Part shown: positions 22,201 to 33,872 of the stretch, piece after piece
How positions within the stretch are numbered: the stretch's first letter is position 1
Layout: the number at the start of each line of letters is the position of its first letter
Assembly: GCF_019112545.1 (NCBI RefSeq)
Contig: NW_025064885.1
Span: 1,091,180-1,155,179 of the forward strand
Direction of reading: 5' to 3'
From: Guyanagaster necrorhizus
Lineage: Eukaryota > Basidiomycota > Agaricomycetes > Agaricales > Physalacriaceae
DNA length: 64,000 bases
Made by a program: the position numbers and the translations under genes
The notes under the pieces: generated by a model
What the model was told of the DNA's origin: nothing
The model's input: only the letters and a program-made list of their open reading frames with translations
The model's database searches: none

Positions 22201-23119
22201 CTCAGATATGAATTTCCTTCTGCAGGTCTACTGTGAGAATTGTCTCTCCATCCTCCATTTCTTCATCCCATCGATCATCTTGGTCCTCATTAGAGAGTTC
22301 AAAAGGAATCTTCCAGCATCAGCACTGGGCAAAGGTAATCCATCCAGTTTTCCAGTTGATGAGCAGATTATAGTGGATGAGCCAGTCATAGCCTAGGAAG
22401 ATTTTTTTGGTTCTGAGGTCCATGACAGCCAAGTCAATTCATTTGGAATGGTCTCTGATGGTAAGCCTAAGCTCTACATATTCGGTAATCGAGCCAGCCT
22501 GGTTCTTTGTTCTGTTGGCATTGTAGATAGGAATTGGAGCTGCTGTGGCTCAGATTGGGAGTTGATGCTTGTCAATGAAAGCACAATTTATGGAGCTTCC
22601 CATACACCCACTGTTGATGAAGGCCATGATGGCATGTGTGGTTCATGCTATGAGTGTTTTGATTTGGGCTTTTGTGATTAAGTCTCATCCAACCACTTTG
22701 GTGCACCAGATGAATTTCTGCAGCCCCTTCAGTTCATTGAGCTATTCCAGAGCTCAACACCATTTGGCTTTCCTCATTCCTTCTATTGTTTCATCAACTA
22801 TCTCCTTGATTCTAGTTCAGTGTACTCAGTTTCATAGCACAGCTTTAGCTGCAGCTTCGTCTTTAGCATCCTTTATTGCTCTCCAGGTCCATTTGGTGTC
22901 GAATAGCTTGAGCCAAGTATTGGAGCTCTCTGCTCTTGTTTAGCTTAGAGGCATTTGAGTTTTGGTTTGTGATTCAGAGATATGCATGATGGATCAGAGT
23001 ATATTTGAATGCATATATAGCAGTAACATAGAGATAACTACAGAGGCACTATGAGTCTGACTAGTGGCTATGGGCAGCACACCTTTCGATTGCTTGGCCA
23101 GTCCAGTGGAATTGCTCAC
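19227..23119 (-). pseudogene. pol of element G
   Basis: Runs from the GTG overlapping the gag stop (23117-23119) to TAA at 19227-19229. Protease: catalytic motif INSGCMGSSIN near 22600 (Asp of DSG now Asn). RT: YLDD intact near 21546-21557; KLQLVQDY, then a stop where the family has Arg. RNase H: VEADSSEG near 21110. IN: well kept ISDRGPQFVSKF, DGQMEQVNQEVEKY and RQDDWVEWLAL (19889-20212). Chromodomain near 19240-19400. The frame is constant from 23119 to 19889; a net indel lies between there and the stop, in the integrase C-terminus. Multiple TGA stops. Confidence 0.9.
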
Positions 23120-25153
23120 TGGCTGGCCCTGTCTTTTAACTCTTCGTCTTTGGTTTCTTCTCCCAGACTTTCTTCTTCTTTTTGCAGCTCAGTGATCTGG
23201 GCCCATATGTCTTCATAGGTTCACTTCTTCTTTGGGCAGTCCTTGGCCATATGACTCTTCTGCCTGCAGTTGAAGCACTTTTCTTCTTTCTTCATCCGGT
23301 CTATGTCCATGGGCTTTCCTGTCCCAGTATATGTGATTCTCGTTTCTGTCTTCTGACTCCCATAGGTCGAGATTGTTGAGGGTCCCAATGATTTCTCAGC
23401 AGTTTGCCCTATCTTGTTCAGAGTTGGCAGGATCAGTTTCTTTATGTTCTCCTGTAAGATCATCAATTCCACTTTCTGTCTTTGTCATTTCTTGTACATC
23501 TCAATGATATGTTCTTTTTGTTCATTGTATCCAACAGGCATCAAGATTTTGATGCCCATGGCAGATATCATCATGAGGTACAAAGGAGGGACTCCTCTCT
23601 TGAGGGCCTCAACCATTCAGCTGTCATTGGCTATGTCATCTCATATTTCTGCTAGTTTGATGAGTCTCTCCAGCTCATCAAAGTAGTCCATGGCTGCCTT
23701 TTCTCCCATCTTGTATTCCTTGATCTTCTGTTTGTATACCTCTTGAACCACCAGGTCAATGAACCTGTCATTTAGTATGCATTTGAACACTGACCAGGAA
23801 GGATAGCAATAATAGTTTTATATGTTTGATTGAAAATTCAGAGAGATTAAGATCCACCATGTCTTGGCCTTCTCTTCCAAGTAGGAGGTAGCGAAGGTGA
23901 TCTTATTCATATTGGTCCCCAGATACCCAACATAGACTTCGAAGTACTGTTTGCAGTCTACTAAAAACCTGTTGATATCATCAGATGCTCCTTTAAAGAG
24001 GTGGGGTTTTCAAAGGAGATCAGGATGGCACTGGAGGACATTGGCATTTTCTGATAGCATGCCCATCGGATTGGGCCACCCTGTGAACAGCAGCTGCTGC
24101 CACTCCACCAGCAGTCCTGGGAATGAGTGGAGTGAGTTGTCGTCAGCTACTGGGCTTCTCTTTGGATCTTCAATTCAGATGATGACTCTATCTCAGACTG
24201 TGAATCTGAGGCAGGTGGCTTCAAGATTATCCCATACAGATTCCTTTCCCATTCCACTAGTTTCTGCCTGGTCAGATGGTAGTTGTCCCCCTAGAAGTCA
24301 GCTTCCTTTGCCAGTCCAAAGGTTTTGATACCCTGTGGTCAGTCAAGTTTAGGGTCTGGTTAGCTGAGTTGCCATGGTCTGAACAGAGTAGTGGGAGCTC
24401 GTAAGGATGCTCTGCACTGATGGGGCCTGATACTCAGCTTGTCTCAGCATGATAGGGGGGAGTCTTCAGCATTGGTTGTATGATGGGAGTAGCCTGGTAG
24501 GCCAGTAGTCAGCTGATCAGATACTCAGGATGTCTTTGATTGTATTGTTAGATGGCATAGTCTGTTGCCACTCACTTCAGGATTTCTGTTCATTTGTTAG
24601 TGTCTGAATGCAGATATAATTATTCTATTTGTGACACTGCCTAGGTGGCATCGTGCTATAAAAAGTTTACTTCCTACAGGTAATACTCCTGGTACTCTCA
24701 TGTCCTTTCTTCTCAGGCCAATCTGTTTACTTCTTCTTCATCTGTGTCCTCCTGTGAATCATATGGCAGTCCTCTGGGGGGTTCACTGCTCTCTGTCTCT
24801 TCTTTCTCATCTCTGTCATCCTCCTTGAGGAGAGAACCAACAGGCTGGTTGTAGATACTCTCTGCGACTCCTTGGAGTATTGTCGCTTTGCTCTCCTGGC
24901 TGGATACTCAGCCTAGTGATTGAGGTGTCTTCATAGATGGTGACTAGCTGGCTTCTGATATTAGAGTTATACCAGTTTCCTCTAGTCACTCTTGCCACCT
25001 TCACTCTATCGTGATAGAGGTGGATGTTGTGTCAGTAGTCATTGTTGATAAGTTGTCCAACAACTCTACTTTCGAGAAAGCCTTGGAGGGTGCAGGTGGA
25101 GATGTGAGCATTTTCAGAGACTCGTAATCTGTAGTGCCTAAGGACAGACTCAC
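23116..25153 (-). pseudogene. gag of element G
   Basis: From the conserved start position (25153, here GTG where sister copies have ATG) to TGA at 23116-23118. Acidic region LLKEDDRDEKEETESSEPP and EDTDEEEVNRLA near 24720-24830; capsid-type domain near 23650-23960; zinc knuckle CFNCRQKSHMAKDC (complete CX2CX4HX4C) near 23239-23280, preceded by GTGKPMDIDRMKKEEK. The two ends are out of register by one base, so at least one indel lies between. Upstream the frame stays open well past 25153, so the start is an inference from conservation. Confidence 0.8.
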
Positions 25154-26234
25154 CACTTCCAAAAGTGGAGTCAGCACTGAGAGTTCATGAGAAGGGAGAA
25201 TACTGTGGGGTTGGGGGCCTTGAGTATCATCTGGTTCAAGTGCCATCAGCCCAGTACTCTGAGATTCCACTGCTCAGGGTACTAGGCTCTCGGAAGATCA
25301 GAGTGGCAGTAAAGGGGTCAGCTCATACTGAGGTGAGAACACTTGCAACCTCAGGACATAATCCATATCAGTTTTCAACATTAGCCCTCTCCAGACAGGC
25401 TCTCTCAACCTCTCGCTGCTCATTTCTGTTGTGCTTGTTGTACTGCATGGCCTCCTGCTTTTGCTGCTCATAGACTGTAGCCTGTTCTTCTGGCTCATGA
25501 CATATTGACTGTGGCTCATTCCACTGCCTTCACTTCTCTTGTTGAATGGCATCATCATAGTTAAATGGGACAGTGAAGTCTCAGGTTGGGAAGTACTGGT
25601 GGATAGTTTCCTCCCATACTTGTCATCACTGCTCATTGTTCAAGAGAATCCTCCCCACTCTGGAGCTAGTCCTGGTGGAGGGATGGGAGCTGTGAGACTG
25701 GCTGTGAGAAGATCCAGTGCCAGGCTGTTGAGCCATCCAAGAGGCATCGAGAGGGTCCCTGGCATAGTCAGCAATCCCATGGGTTTGAGAGGCAGAAGAG
25801 AAGGAGGGAGACTGCTGGAAGAAGTCTTCTGAGAGGTCTTCATCTTCATGGTTGGGAGAGGGTCCTGATATGAGTATACTGTGCCCTCTTGGAATGCCAG
25901 TGTCTGGGTTTTCAGGTCAGGGGGAACATTGTCCTCCTGCTTCTTCTTGACCATCTCTCTGATGCATGCCACTAGGCCTGGCTTCTGGAGGCTGATAGAT
26001 CGTTCTTTGGGATTCAGGGATGTCATGTAAAGGAAGGTCTGGGGTTATATTTTGTAGGATTTCACGGATGTGTAAAAACTCATTATAATGTCTGAGAGCT
26101 CAGACAGTGATTGAGTGGCATCTCCAGCACAGCTGGATGATCATCAATAATCCTATCAATGTTCTGATGATGGAAGAGAGGAGTTCAAAGAACTTGTGGT
26201 CAAAGTTTGGGTCGGTAGAGGTTATAGAGGGCAT
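24816..26234 (-). pseudogene. ORF1 of element G (best-preserved full length in its subfamily)
   Basis: 472 codons from ATG at 26234 to TGA at 24816, one frame, no net indel, with scattered TGA and TAG stops. N-terminus MPSITSTDPNFDHKFFELL, hydrophobic SIIRTLIGLLMIIQLC, then RCHSIT. Middle: Ser/His/Arg-rich, then a Gln/Glu-rich, probably helical stretch (EEQATVYEQQKQEAMQYNK) and VERACLERANVEN. Third part: IFREPSTLSSGISEYWAD and HYRLRVSENAHISTCTL. The last 336 bases overlap gag. No family known to me matches. The one strong hydrophobic segment suggests membrane contact. Confidence 0.75.
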
Positions 26235-26289
26235 TTGGTTTCTCAGCACAATTGGACTTGAGAAAGGAAAGTCAAAGCTTTGAGCTAAT

Positions 26290-26735
26290 TGTTAGGCCCA
26301 AGCATCACATGAGCAATTCCACATGATAAACAGCTGTCCCTTCACACTTTGAGGGATCAGCCGAGTTTACTGAATATGTATTTCACTTGTTGTAACTCAA
26401 GGTCAGATATAGACTCAAGGTAGAATGGTAAATATAAACTTTAGCTTGAAGCTGGAGTTTAAGCAGCTCAAGCAGACTCCTTATATACTGTACATAGTCT
26501 GCTAATAATACTACATCCTTTTTGTGGATCTCTCTGTCTATTGTGCTCTTTGTCCTTGAGCATCATTATCATACATAAAAGGTATTGTATGCTGTCAGTT
26601 GTTGTTAGTGGGACTGATATGCTTGGTCTATTGTGCTGACTAAGCTTTGTCCCATGAGTGTCATGTGCAGATGTCTAGGCATGAATAGAGATTCTTGAAG
26701 GAAAAAAGGAAAGAAATATGTAGAAAATTATAATA
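26290..26735 (-). repeat. 5' LTR of element G (446 bp)
   Basis: Minus-strand LTR; the outer terminus has decayed from TAACA/TGTTA to ATAATA at 26735, and the inner end is TGTTAGG at 26290. Primer motif at 26441-26453 and primer site at 26276-26288, differing only at one former CpG. Holds 18 bp (about 26403-26420) absent from the 3' LTR, beside a repeated ACTCAAGGT. Confidence 0.93.
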
Positions 26736-27022
26736 AAGTGAGCCTCCTTAAATACTGTATATGCTGTGACTATTATTACTACTGCTTATTATATATTGTC
26801 ATATTCTTTATGCTCATTATCTTTGGGTGTTGCTACTATACATAAAAGATGATTGTACATTGTCAGACAACATTGTTGCATCAAAAGATAATGACAGACT
26901 CAGCCTAGTTATGATGACTAAGCTTTATCTCATAGTCTCAAGTGCTCATTTAGCTGCTCTGACTAAGCATAAATAGGGGTTAATTGTAGGAAAAGAAATA
27001 GAATAGAGAAAAAATCATAACA
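26736..27022 (-). repeat. 3' LTR of element H, proximal fragment
   Basis: Resumes after G with target-site copy AAGTG and runs to the LTR start, TGTTATGATTTTTTC on the minus strand at 27022. The H purine tract (TTAAGGAGGGGATAA on the minus strand) adjoins at 27023. Confidence 0.92.
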
Positions 27023-27055
27023 TTATCCCCTCCTTAAGACCATCATCCTGATGGC

Positions 27056-30000
27056 TTAATTTAGGGATAGCTTATAGTCATGTATGATATTAACTGCATT
27101 TATTTGTTTTTCATTGACCTATTAGTTAGACTCTGGTCTATACCCTTTCCAGCTAACCAAATAGTCAACAGTCATTGTCCTACCACCTTCTTTTGCTTTG
27201 ACTTTTCACAATTTATAGTTCAGGACTTAGTTGATTTCATAATGTTCTTCATCATCAATCAAGTCTGGAGATGGAGGTGGTGGTCATTCTTGGTTTGGAA
27301 ATGCAGATGCAATATAAGGGGTTAAAAGAGCTTTATTAAAGATATCATAAATCTTTTATGTTGTTGGAAGGCAGAGTTTATAGGCAGAGTGGCTGATCTT
27401 GAAAAGAATTGTGAATGGACTGGTGTATTTATCAGCAAGTTTGCATTTCAGGCATGAGAGGTGCAAGTTTGTGATGTCCAACCAGACTTTATCATTGACA
27501 GAATAATCATGTGCAGTTTGACAATATTTGTCATAGTGCTTTTTCATTGTTGCTGCAGCCCTGTCAAGGGCCATTTTGGTTTCATCATGGATTTTTGTCA
27601 TGGTTGTTGCAAATCAGTGGATATGGGTGTAGTGATGTGGTATCATTCAGTTTGAGCAACATTTGGATGCTATCTGTGGTTAATAAAAAAACAGGGTCTT
27701 GCTAGTGGCTGAATAGACTTGATTATTGTGTTGAAAGGCAGCAAGAGCCAACCATTCAATCCAGTCATCCTATTGGTAGTTGATGAAGAGATGGAGGTAT
27801 TTTTCCACCTTTTGATTAACCCATTCTGTCTGGCCATCTGTCTGAGGATGATATGCAGTCAATGCATTTTGTTTGATGTTTAACAGATAGTACAAGTTAT
27901 CTAAGAATTTGGATATAAATTGAGGCCCCTGATCTGAAATCATGACTTGAGGCATACTATATTTGGCATATACCTCATCATGTAGAATTCTTGCCCATCC
28001 TCCAGAGGTTAATTCAGTTGAGCAAGTGATTGGAATGATGACTTTAGAGAATCGATCTACTATGATGAGAATAGTATTATAGCCATTGCAGTCCAATAGT
28101 TCAGTGATCATGTCTACTGAAATATGGATCTACAGTGATGATGGGACCTCATTCAGATGAAGTGGTGCTGCTCACAGCTGTGTTGAGGATTTGTCTCATT
28201 GGCACACTTTGCATGCCTTGACATATTGAGTGATATCAGCATTCATTTTGGACCACCAATATTCTCAGAGCATGAGTTTTTTGGTTTTGGCAATGCCTGG
28301 ATGGCTGGCAGTTGCATGATTGTAAGATGTGAAGATGATTTCTCCTCAAAGATTCTTGTCTCTAGGGATATAGATCTGTCTATCATAGTGGATCAGTTCT
28401 CCTTCCTTCATTATCCCTCATTTGTGATTCAGTGATGAGGCTATGCATTGATCCCATTTGCTGATGTCCCTGATAGCACTTTTGATCTGCTCATGGATTT
28501 CCTCCTCTATTGGCATTATCATGGCTCAAAAGTGTTTGGGCCTTAATAACATCACTTTTTCATTGTTGTGTCTTCCTTGATCATGATTGGCACATCAACT
28601 GAGGAGATCAGTCTTCTTGTTGGCTGTCTCAGCCTTGTAATGCAGAGTATACTGGTACTGACTGAGTTCTGTCACCCATCTGGCTTGTCTGTGATTTAGT
28701 TTCTGCAGTTGACAGAAGTATCACAAGTTCTGATGGTCAGTCCAGATCTTGAATACCTCTGCAGCTCTAATTAAGTAGTGCCACTATTCTTTTAGAGTGA
28801 GCATTATAGTGAGGAGCTCTTTATCATAAATTTTGTAATTCCATTTGGTGACTGAGAGTGCCTTTGAGAGAAAGGCTACTGGTCACTATTTGCTATCCTG
28901 TTTCTGAAATAATACAGCTCTGATGGCTGGCTCACTGGAGTTGGCCTCTACTCAGAATTTCCCTTTCTGTGTTGGAATAGCAAGGACTATGTCTTTGGCT
29001 GTTCATTACTTGAGATCATTGAATGTGAGTTGTTGAGAGGAACTCCATGTCCAGGAGGCATTTTCCATAAGCTGTATCATGGGGCAGACTATTTTGCTGT
29101 AGTCCTGAATGAACCATCAGTAGAAATTTGTGAACCTCAGGAATAACTGAAGTTTCTTTTTTTTAGCAGGCTTCAGCTATTCAGTGACACCTGCCACTTT
29201 AACTAGGTCTATATGGATACTCCCTTCACTGATGATTACCCCAAGGTATTCAGTCTTGAGGATCTTGAACTTGCACTTCTCTGCTTTGAAAAACAACTTG
29301 TGTTTCCTCATCAGAGCTAGCACTTATCACACTAGTTTTTGATGCTCCTCCTTTATTCTTGATATAATCAGGATGTCATCAAGATAAATTGTGACCTTGC
29401 CAGTGGATATGAGATCTTTAAAAATATCATTCATCATCCACTGAAAGGTCACAAGAGAGTTGGTGAGTCTGAAAAATATAACTGTTGACTTGAACAGCCC
29501 TTGGTTAGTCTAAAATGCAGCCTTCCATTCATCATCCTCCTTGATTCATATATTGTTATATCCCCACTGAATGTCAAGCTTGGTGTAATATTTGGCACTC
29601 TAGAGTTTGTCTATTAGTTCTGAGATTAATGAGAGGGAGTATCAATTTTTGATGGTCATCTCATTAAGCTTTCAGTAGTCTTGGACTAGACAAAGCTTTC
29701 TGTCCTTCTTTTTGATGAAGAAGAATAGTGATGCCATAGAGGATTTGGATGGTTGGATTCTTCTGCTAGATAAATTCTCATTGAGAAATTTGTTGAGTTT
29801 CTGCTGTTCATTACTTCCAAAAGGGTAGATCTTGCAATCAAGATTGGCATTTGCATTTGAGATTAGTTTGATAGCATGATCCTATGGCTTCAGTTCAGGG
29901 AGCTTGTCAAAGCTCTCTTTCTTGAATAGGTCTTTGAAGTCCCATGCCTATTCAGGCACTATTTTTTCAAATGACCTTTCCCCTCTTTGTTCATTTGCCC

Positions 30001-30947
30001 AGACAGTGAGGTTATTAGCATACCACTTGAATATTTATTTCATGGTAAAGATCGATAGCAAGGATAGTTTTTCTATCCTTTATTTCCTTGTCCTAATAAT
30101 CCTCAGGATCCATATCTGATAACTTAAATGATATCTTTCAGCATTTACACCAAGTAAATGTCATTTTTCCAGTTTTCCAGTTAATTAGCAGATTGTGTCT
30201 AATTAATCAGTCATATCTGAGAAAGATTTCTTTTACTCCAAGATTGGTTACTGCTAGATCAATTCACTCAAAATGATCTCTGATCATGAGTTGCAGTTTC
30301 ATGAATTTGGTAATAGAGCCAGCCTGGTTCTTTGTACTATTGGCATTGTATACTGGTATGGAGACTGCAGTGGCTCTTGTTGGAAGTTGATGCTTGTTGA
30401 TGAAAGCTTGATTAATGAAGCTGCCAATACAGCTACTATCAATTAGAGCTGTCATGGCATATTTGGCTTGAGATGTGAGTGTCTCAATTCAGACCTTAGC
30501 TAATAAGTCCTGTCCCAGAGTTTTAGCTCATCAGATGAACTTCTTTGGTCCTCAGAGTTTGTCCAACCATTCCAGAGTGCAATATTGCTCAGCCTTCTGA
30601 ATTCTCTCAATGATGTCATCCACTACTTCTTTGACCAAGGTTTTGTGAACCCAGTTCTAAAGTACTGCTTTTGTTGCCTCTTCTGTCTTAGCATCCTTGA
30701 TGGCTCACCATATCCATTCAGTGTCAAATGACTAAAGCCAGCTGTTGGGGCTCTCTGTCTCTGTTCAGCCTGTAGATGCTTGAGTTTGTTCTTGTGATTC
30801 ATTGGTGTGTGAAGTAGACAGTTAGAGTATATTTGAATGCATGTGTAAACTATACACAGGGATAACTACAGAGATACTGTTAGTCTGACTAGCAGCTATT
30901 GATGGTACATCATGAAAGTCTTTGGCTGATTCAGTGGAATCACTCAC
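27056..30947 (-). pseudogene. pol of element H
   Basis: From the GTG at 30945-30947 to TAA at 27056-27058. Protease: ALIDSSCIGSFIN near 30430 (DSG now DSS). RT: KLCLVQDY, then a stop, where the family has Arg at both places; YLDD intact near 29380-29391. RNase H near 28945. IN: HISVDMI, ISDQGPQFISKF and DGQTEWVNQKVEKY (27770-28111; catalytic Glu kept). Chromodomain decayed near 27070-27240. Many TGA stops; one net indel separates the protease and integrase frames. Confidence 0.9.
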
Positions 30948-31926
30948 TGGTCAGCCTCATCTTTTACTTCTTCTATCTTGGTATCCATACTCAGTCTCTC
31001 CTCTTCCTTCTGGAGTTTGGCTATCTGGGTGCAGATGTCTTCCTGGGTTCACTTCTTCATTGGATAGTCCTTGGCTATGTGGCCTTTCTGCCTACAGTTG
31101 AAGCACTTCTCTTTCTTCTTCATCCAGTCTATATCCATAGGCTTTCCTGCCCCTGTGTACATCATTCCAGTTTCTGTCTTCTGTATTCTGTAGACTGGAG
31201 CTGTTAAGGGTTCTGATGATTTTCCAGCAGTTATCTCTATTAACTTAGAGTTGTTTGGAGTTGGCAGTGTCGACTTCTTCAAGTAATCTTACAGAGTTGA
31301 TTGCTCTGCTTTCTGCCTTTATTGCTCCTTGTACATCTTGATGATCCTTTCTTTCCACTCATTATACCCCACTGACATCAGAGCTTTGATGCCAATTGCT
31401 GAGATCATCATAATGTAAGAGGAGAGGATCCCTCTCTTGAGAGCCTCAACTATTTGTTCATTATTTGCTATGTCATCACAAATGCCAGCAAGCTTAGTGA
31501 GCTATTCTAGCTCATCAAAGTAGTCCATGGCCACCTTATCACCTATCTTATAATCCTTGATCTTCTGTTTATGCATCTCCTGCACCACTGGATCAATAAA
31601 TTTGTTGTGTAGCATCTGTTTGAAAACCAGCCATGAAGGATATTGGTAGTGCTTCTGGGTGGAAGATCAAAAGTTTGAAGAGATGAGAATCCACCATATT
31701 TTGGCTTTTTCTTCAAGATAGAAGGCAGTAAAGACCACTTTGTTTATGTCTGTCCCAAAGTACCTAATGTAGACTTCAAAATACTATTCACAGTTGACCA
31801 GAAATCAGTTGATGTCATCAGAGACCCCTTTGAAGGGGTGGAGTTTGTGAAGCAGATCAGGTTGGTATTGTAATATAGTGGTATTATTGGGTAATGTGCC
31901 CATTGGGTTGGGCCAGTCAGAGAAAG
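30944..31926 (-). pseudogene. gag of element H, C-terminal part
   Basis: Continues the gag that begins at 49322, interrupted by J. Capsid-type helices near 31480-31800, then GAGKPMDIDWMKKKEK and the zinc knuckle CFNCRQKGHIAKDY near 31070-31111, whose last Cys is now Tyr. Ends at TGA 30944-30946, which overlaps the pol GTG by two bases. Reads in register with the upstream part when J and one target-site copy are removed. Confidence 0.82.
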
Positions 31927-32404
31927 TGTTATGATTTTCTTTTTTTTTTCTTTTTCTTCCCTTGAAATAACCTCTATTCATTCTTAGTCAGGACACTAAA
32001 GACAGGTGCTTAAGACTGTGGGATAAGGCTTAGTCATCACAACTAGCCAAGTCTGTCATTGTCTTTCAACACTGCAATACTGCTCGACAATGCACAAGAA
32101 ACCTTTTATGTATAGTAGTGACACTCAAAGATGATAAGCACAAAAGCAGAGAAACATACAATAAGTACATAGTATTATTAGCAGACCTTGTACAGTATTT
32201 AAGGAGGCTCGCTCTTGCTAGTAAATCCCCAGCTTTGAGCTAAAGTTTATATATCCTCATTCTACTCTCAAGCAAATCACACAAAGTCTTGAAGCATAAG
32301 GATTAATGAATAGTACATAGAAGTGGACTCTGATAGAAGGCTCAAATGTGAAGCTATGTTAGTTTATCATATGCTAGTTAGTCACATGCAGTTTGAGCCT
32401 AACA
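31927..32404 (+). repeat. 5' LTR of element J (478 bp)
   Basis: Starts TGTTATGATTTTC and ends GAGCCTAACA. TATTTAAG box at 32196-32203; primer motif AGCTTTGAGCTAA at 32231-32243, 35 bases on; primer site TTAGCTTGAAGTT at 32406-32418. The mismatches between the last two are transitions. Confidence 0.95.
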
Positions 32405-32459
32405 ATTAGCTTGAAGTTGTAACTTCCCTTTCTCAAACTCAATTGTGCTGAGAAACTGA

Positions 32460-33872
32460 ATGCTCCCTTCCAACAATGACAACCCTAACTTTGACTATGA
32501 GTCCTTTGAACTCCTTGCTTCCATCATCAGAACATTGATCAGTTTATTGGTGATCATCCAGCTGTGCCAGAGATGCCATTCCATTACTGCCTGAGCTGTC
32601 AGACATTATCAAGAATTCTAAAACATCCAATGTATACTATGCAATGTAACCTCTGACCTTCCACTCTATGACATTTCTGAATCCTGATGAACAACCTATC
32701 AGCCTCCAGAGGCCAGACATAGTGGCTCACATCAGGGGGATGGTCAAGAAGAAGAGGGAGGACAATACTCTCCCCGATCCAGAAACCAGCATCCTGGCAT
32801 CTCAAGGAGATATGAAATCCTTGTATCAGACATCATCTCCAACAATGAAGATCAGGACATCCCAGAAGATTTCTTCTATCAGTCTCCCTCTTTTAGTCAC
32901 TCTTCTGCCTCCCATACCTATGAGATTGCTGACCATACTCAGGACTCTCTTGATGTCCCTCAGATGGCTTCAAGATTCCATGCACCAACACCTAGCAGCC
33001 AGTCTCATGATGCCCATTCCCCCACCAGAACCAGCACTGGGGTGGAGTGGAACCCCTCAGACCAGCCTGACAATGAGCAAAGATGGTGAACACAATGGAA
33101 AGAAACTGTACACTGGTACTTTCCAATCTGAGACTTTACCATTCTCTTCAACTATGATGACACCATCTGACAAGAGGAGTGTAGGCAGCAGAATGAGCCA
33201 CAGCCAGTATGTGATGAGTCTGAGAACTGACACATGAAGGAAGAGTCACAGAGGAGGATGGCTGCTGAGTATGACAAGTAGAATAGAGGCTGCCAGCAAG
33301 AAGTGGAGAGAAACTAACTGGCCAGGGCCAATGTCTCCAACTGGTATGAGCTCCACTTGGAGATTGCCAGCATACTCACACCAGTATGAGCAGACCTCTC
33401 TCTCTCCTTCTCCATCTTCAGAGAATCCAGTATCTCAGACAGCAAAACTCTCAAGTATTAGGCAGATAGTACCTGAACTAGAAGGAACTAACAACCTCCA
33501 ACCCCATAATATTCCCTCTCCTGCTGAACTCCCAGTGCTGACTCTACATTCAGGAGTGATGAGTCTGTTCTTGGACACTACAGACTTCAAGTCTCTGGTA
33601 ATGCTCATATCCTCACCTGCACACTCCGAGGATTTTTCAAAAGTAGAATCATTAGACAGCTTGTTGATGATGACTACTGATAGAATGTCTGCCTCTATCG
33701 CAAGCGAGTGGAGGCAGTGAGAGCAACTGGGGGAAACTGGTATGACTCCAGCATCAGTAGTCAGTCTATCACTGCCTACAACAATACACCAAGTCCTTCA
33801 ACTGCTGAGCCAAGTACCCAGCTAGGGCAGCAGAACAACAATACAACCAGAGGAGGCAGAGAGGCCCTATGA
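32460..33872 (+). pseudogene. ORF1 of element J
   Basis: About 470 codons from ATG at 32460 to TGA at 33870-33872, one frame throughout. Residues near 19-35 are hydrophobic (SIIRTLISLLVIIQLC); then QRCHSITA, stop, AVRHYQEF. Later blocks match G and I: EDFFYQSPSF, FNYDDTI, NEPQPVCDE, LARANVSNWYEL, HYRLQVSGNAHI. The final TGA may be a decayed codon, since G ends about ten codons later. The end overlaps gag by about 310 bases. Function unknown. Confidence 0.72.

Larger units (their letters stand above)
18766..26735 (-). mobile_element. Element G: complete but decayed chromovirus (7.97 kb)
   Basis: Complete minus-strand element: 5' LTR 26290-26735, ORF1, gag, pol, purine tract and 3' LTR 18766-19193. 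Target-site copies GAGTG (18761-18765) and AAGTG (26736-26740) differ by one transition. Inserted in the 3' LTR of H. Same LTR family as solo LTR M. Confidence 0.95.

Noticed and set aside
22569..22943. Hydrophobic or Cys-rich antisense frames (also 35623-36030, 38813-39034, 62830-63237) as membrane or secreted proteins
   Set aside because: Each lies exactly opposite a recognisable pol or gag segment. Reverse complements of acidic and Lys-rich coding DNA are rich in Phe, Leu, Ser and Cys codons.
25298..26026. Long +1-frame open stretches across ORF1 (also 32668-33237, 7168-7494, 49905-50222), beginning with a conserved MTSLNP-like start, as a longer gag
   Set aside because: In the divergent element K this frame is closed by stops upstream of 45138 while ORF1 is conserved there. 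The frame stays open in the others probably because C to T change makes few stops in it. I cannot fully exclude an extended overlap.
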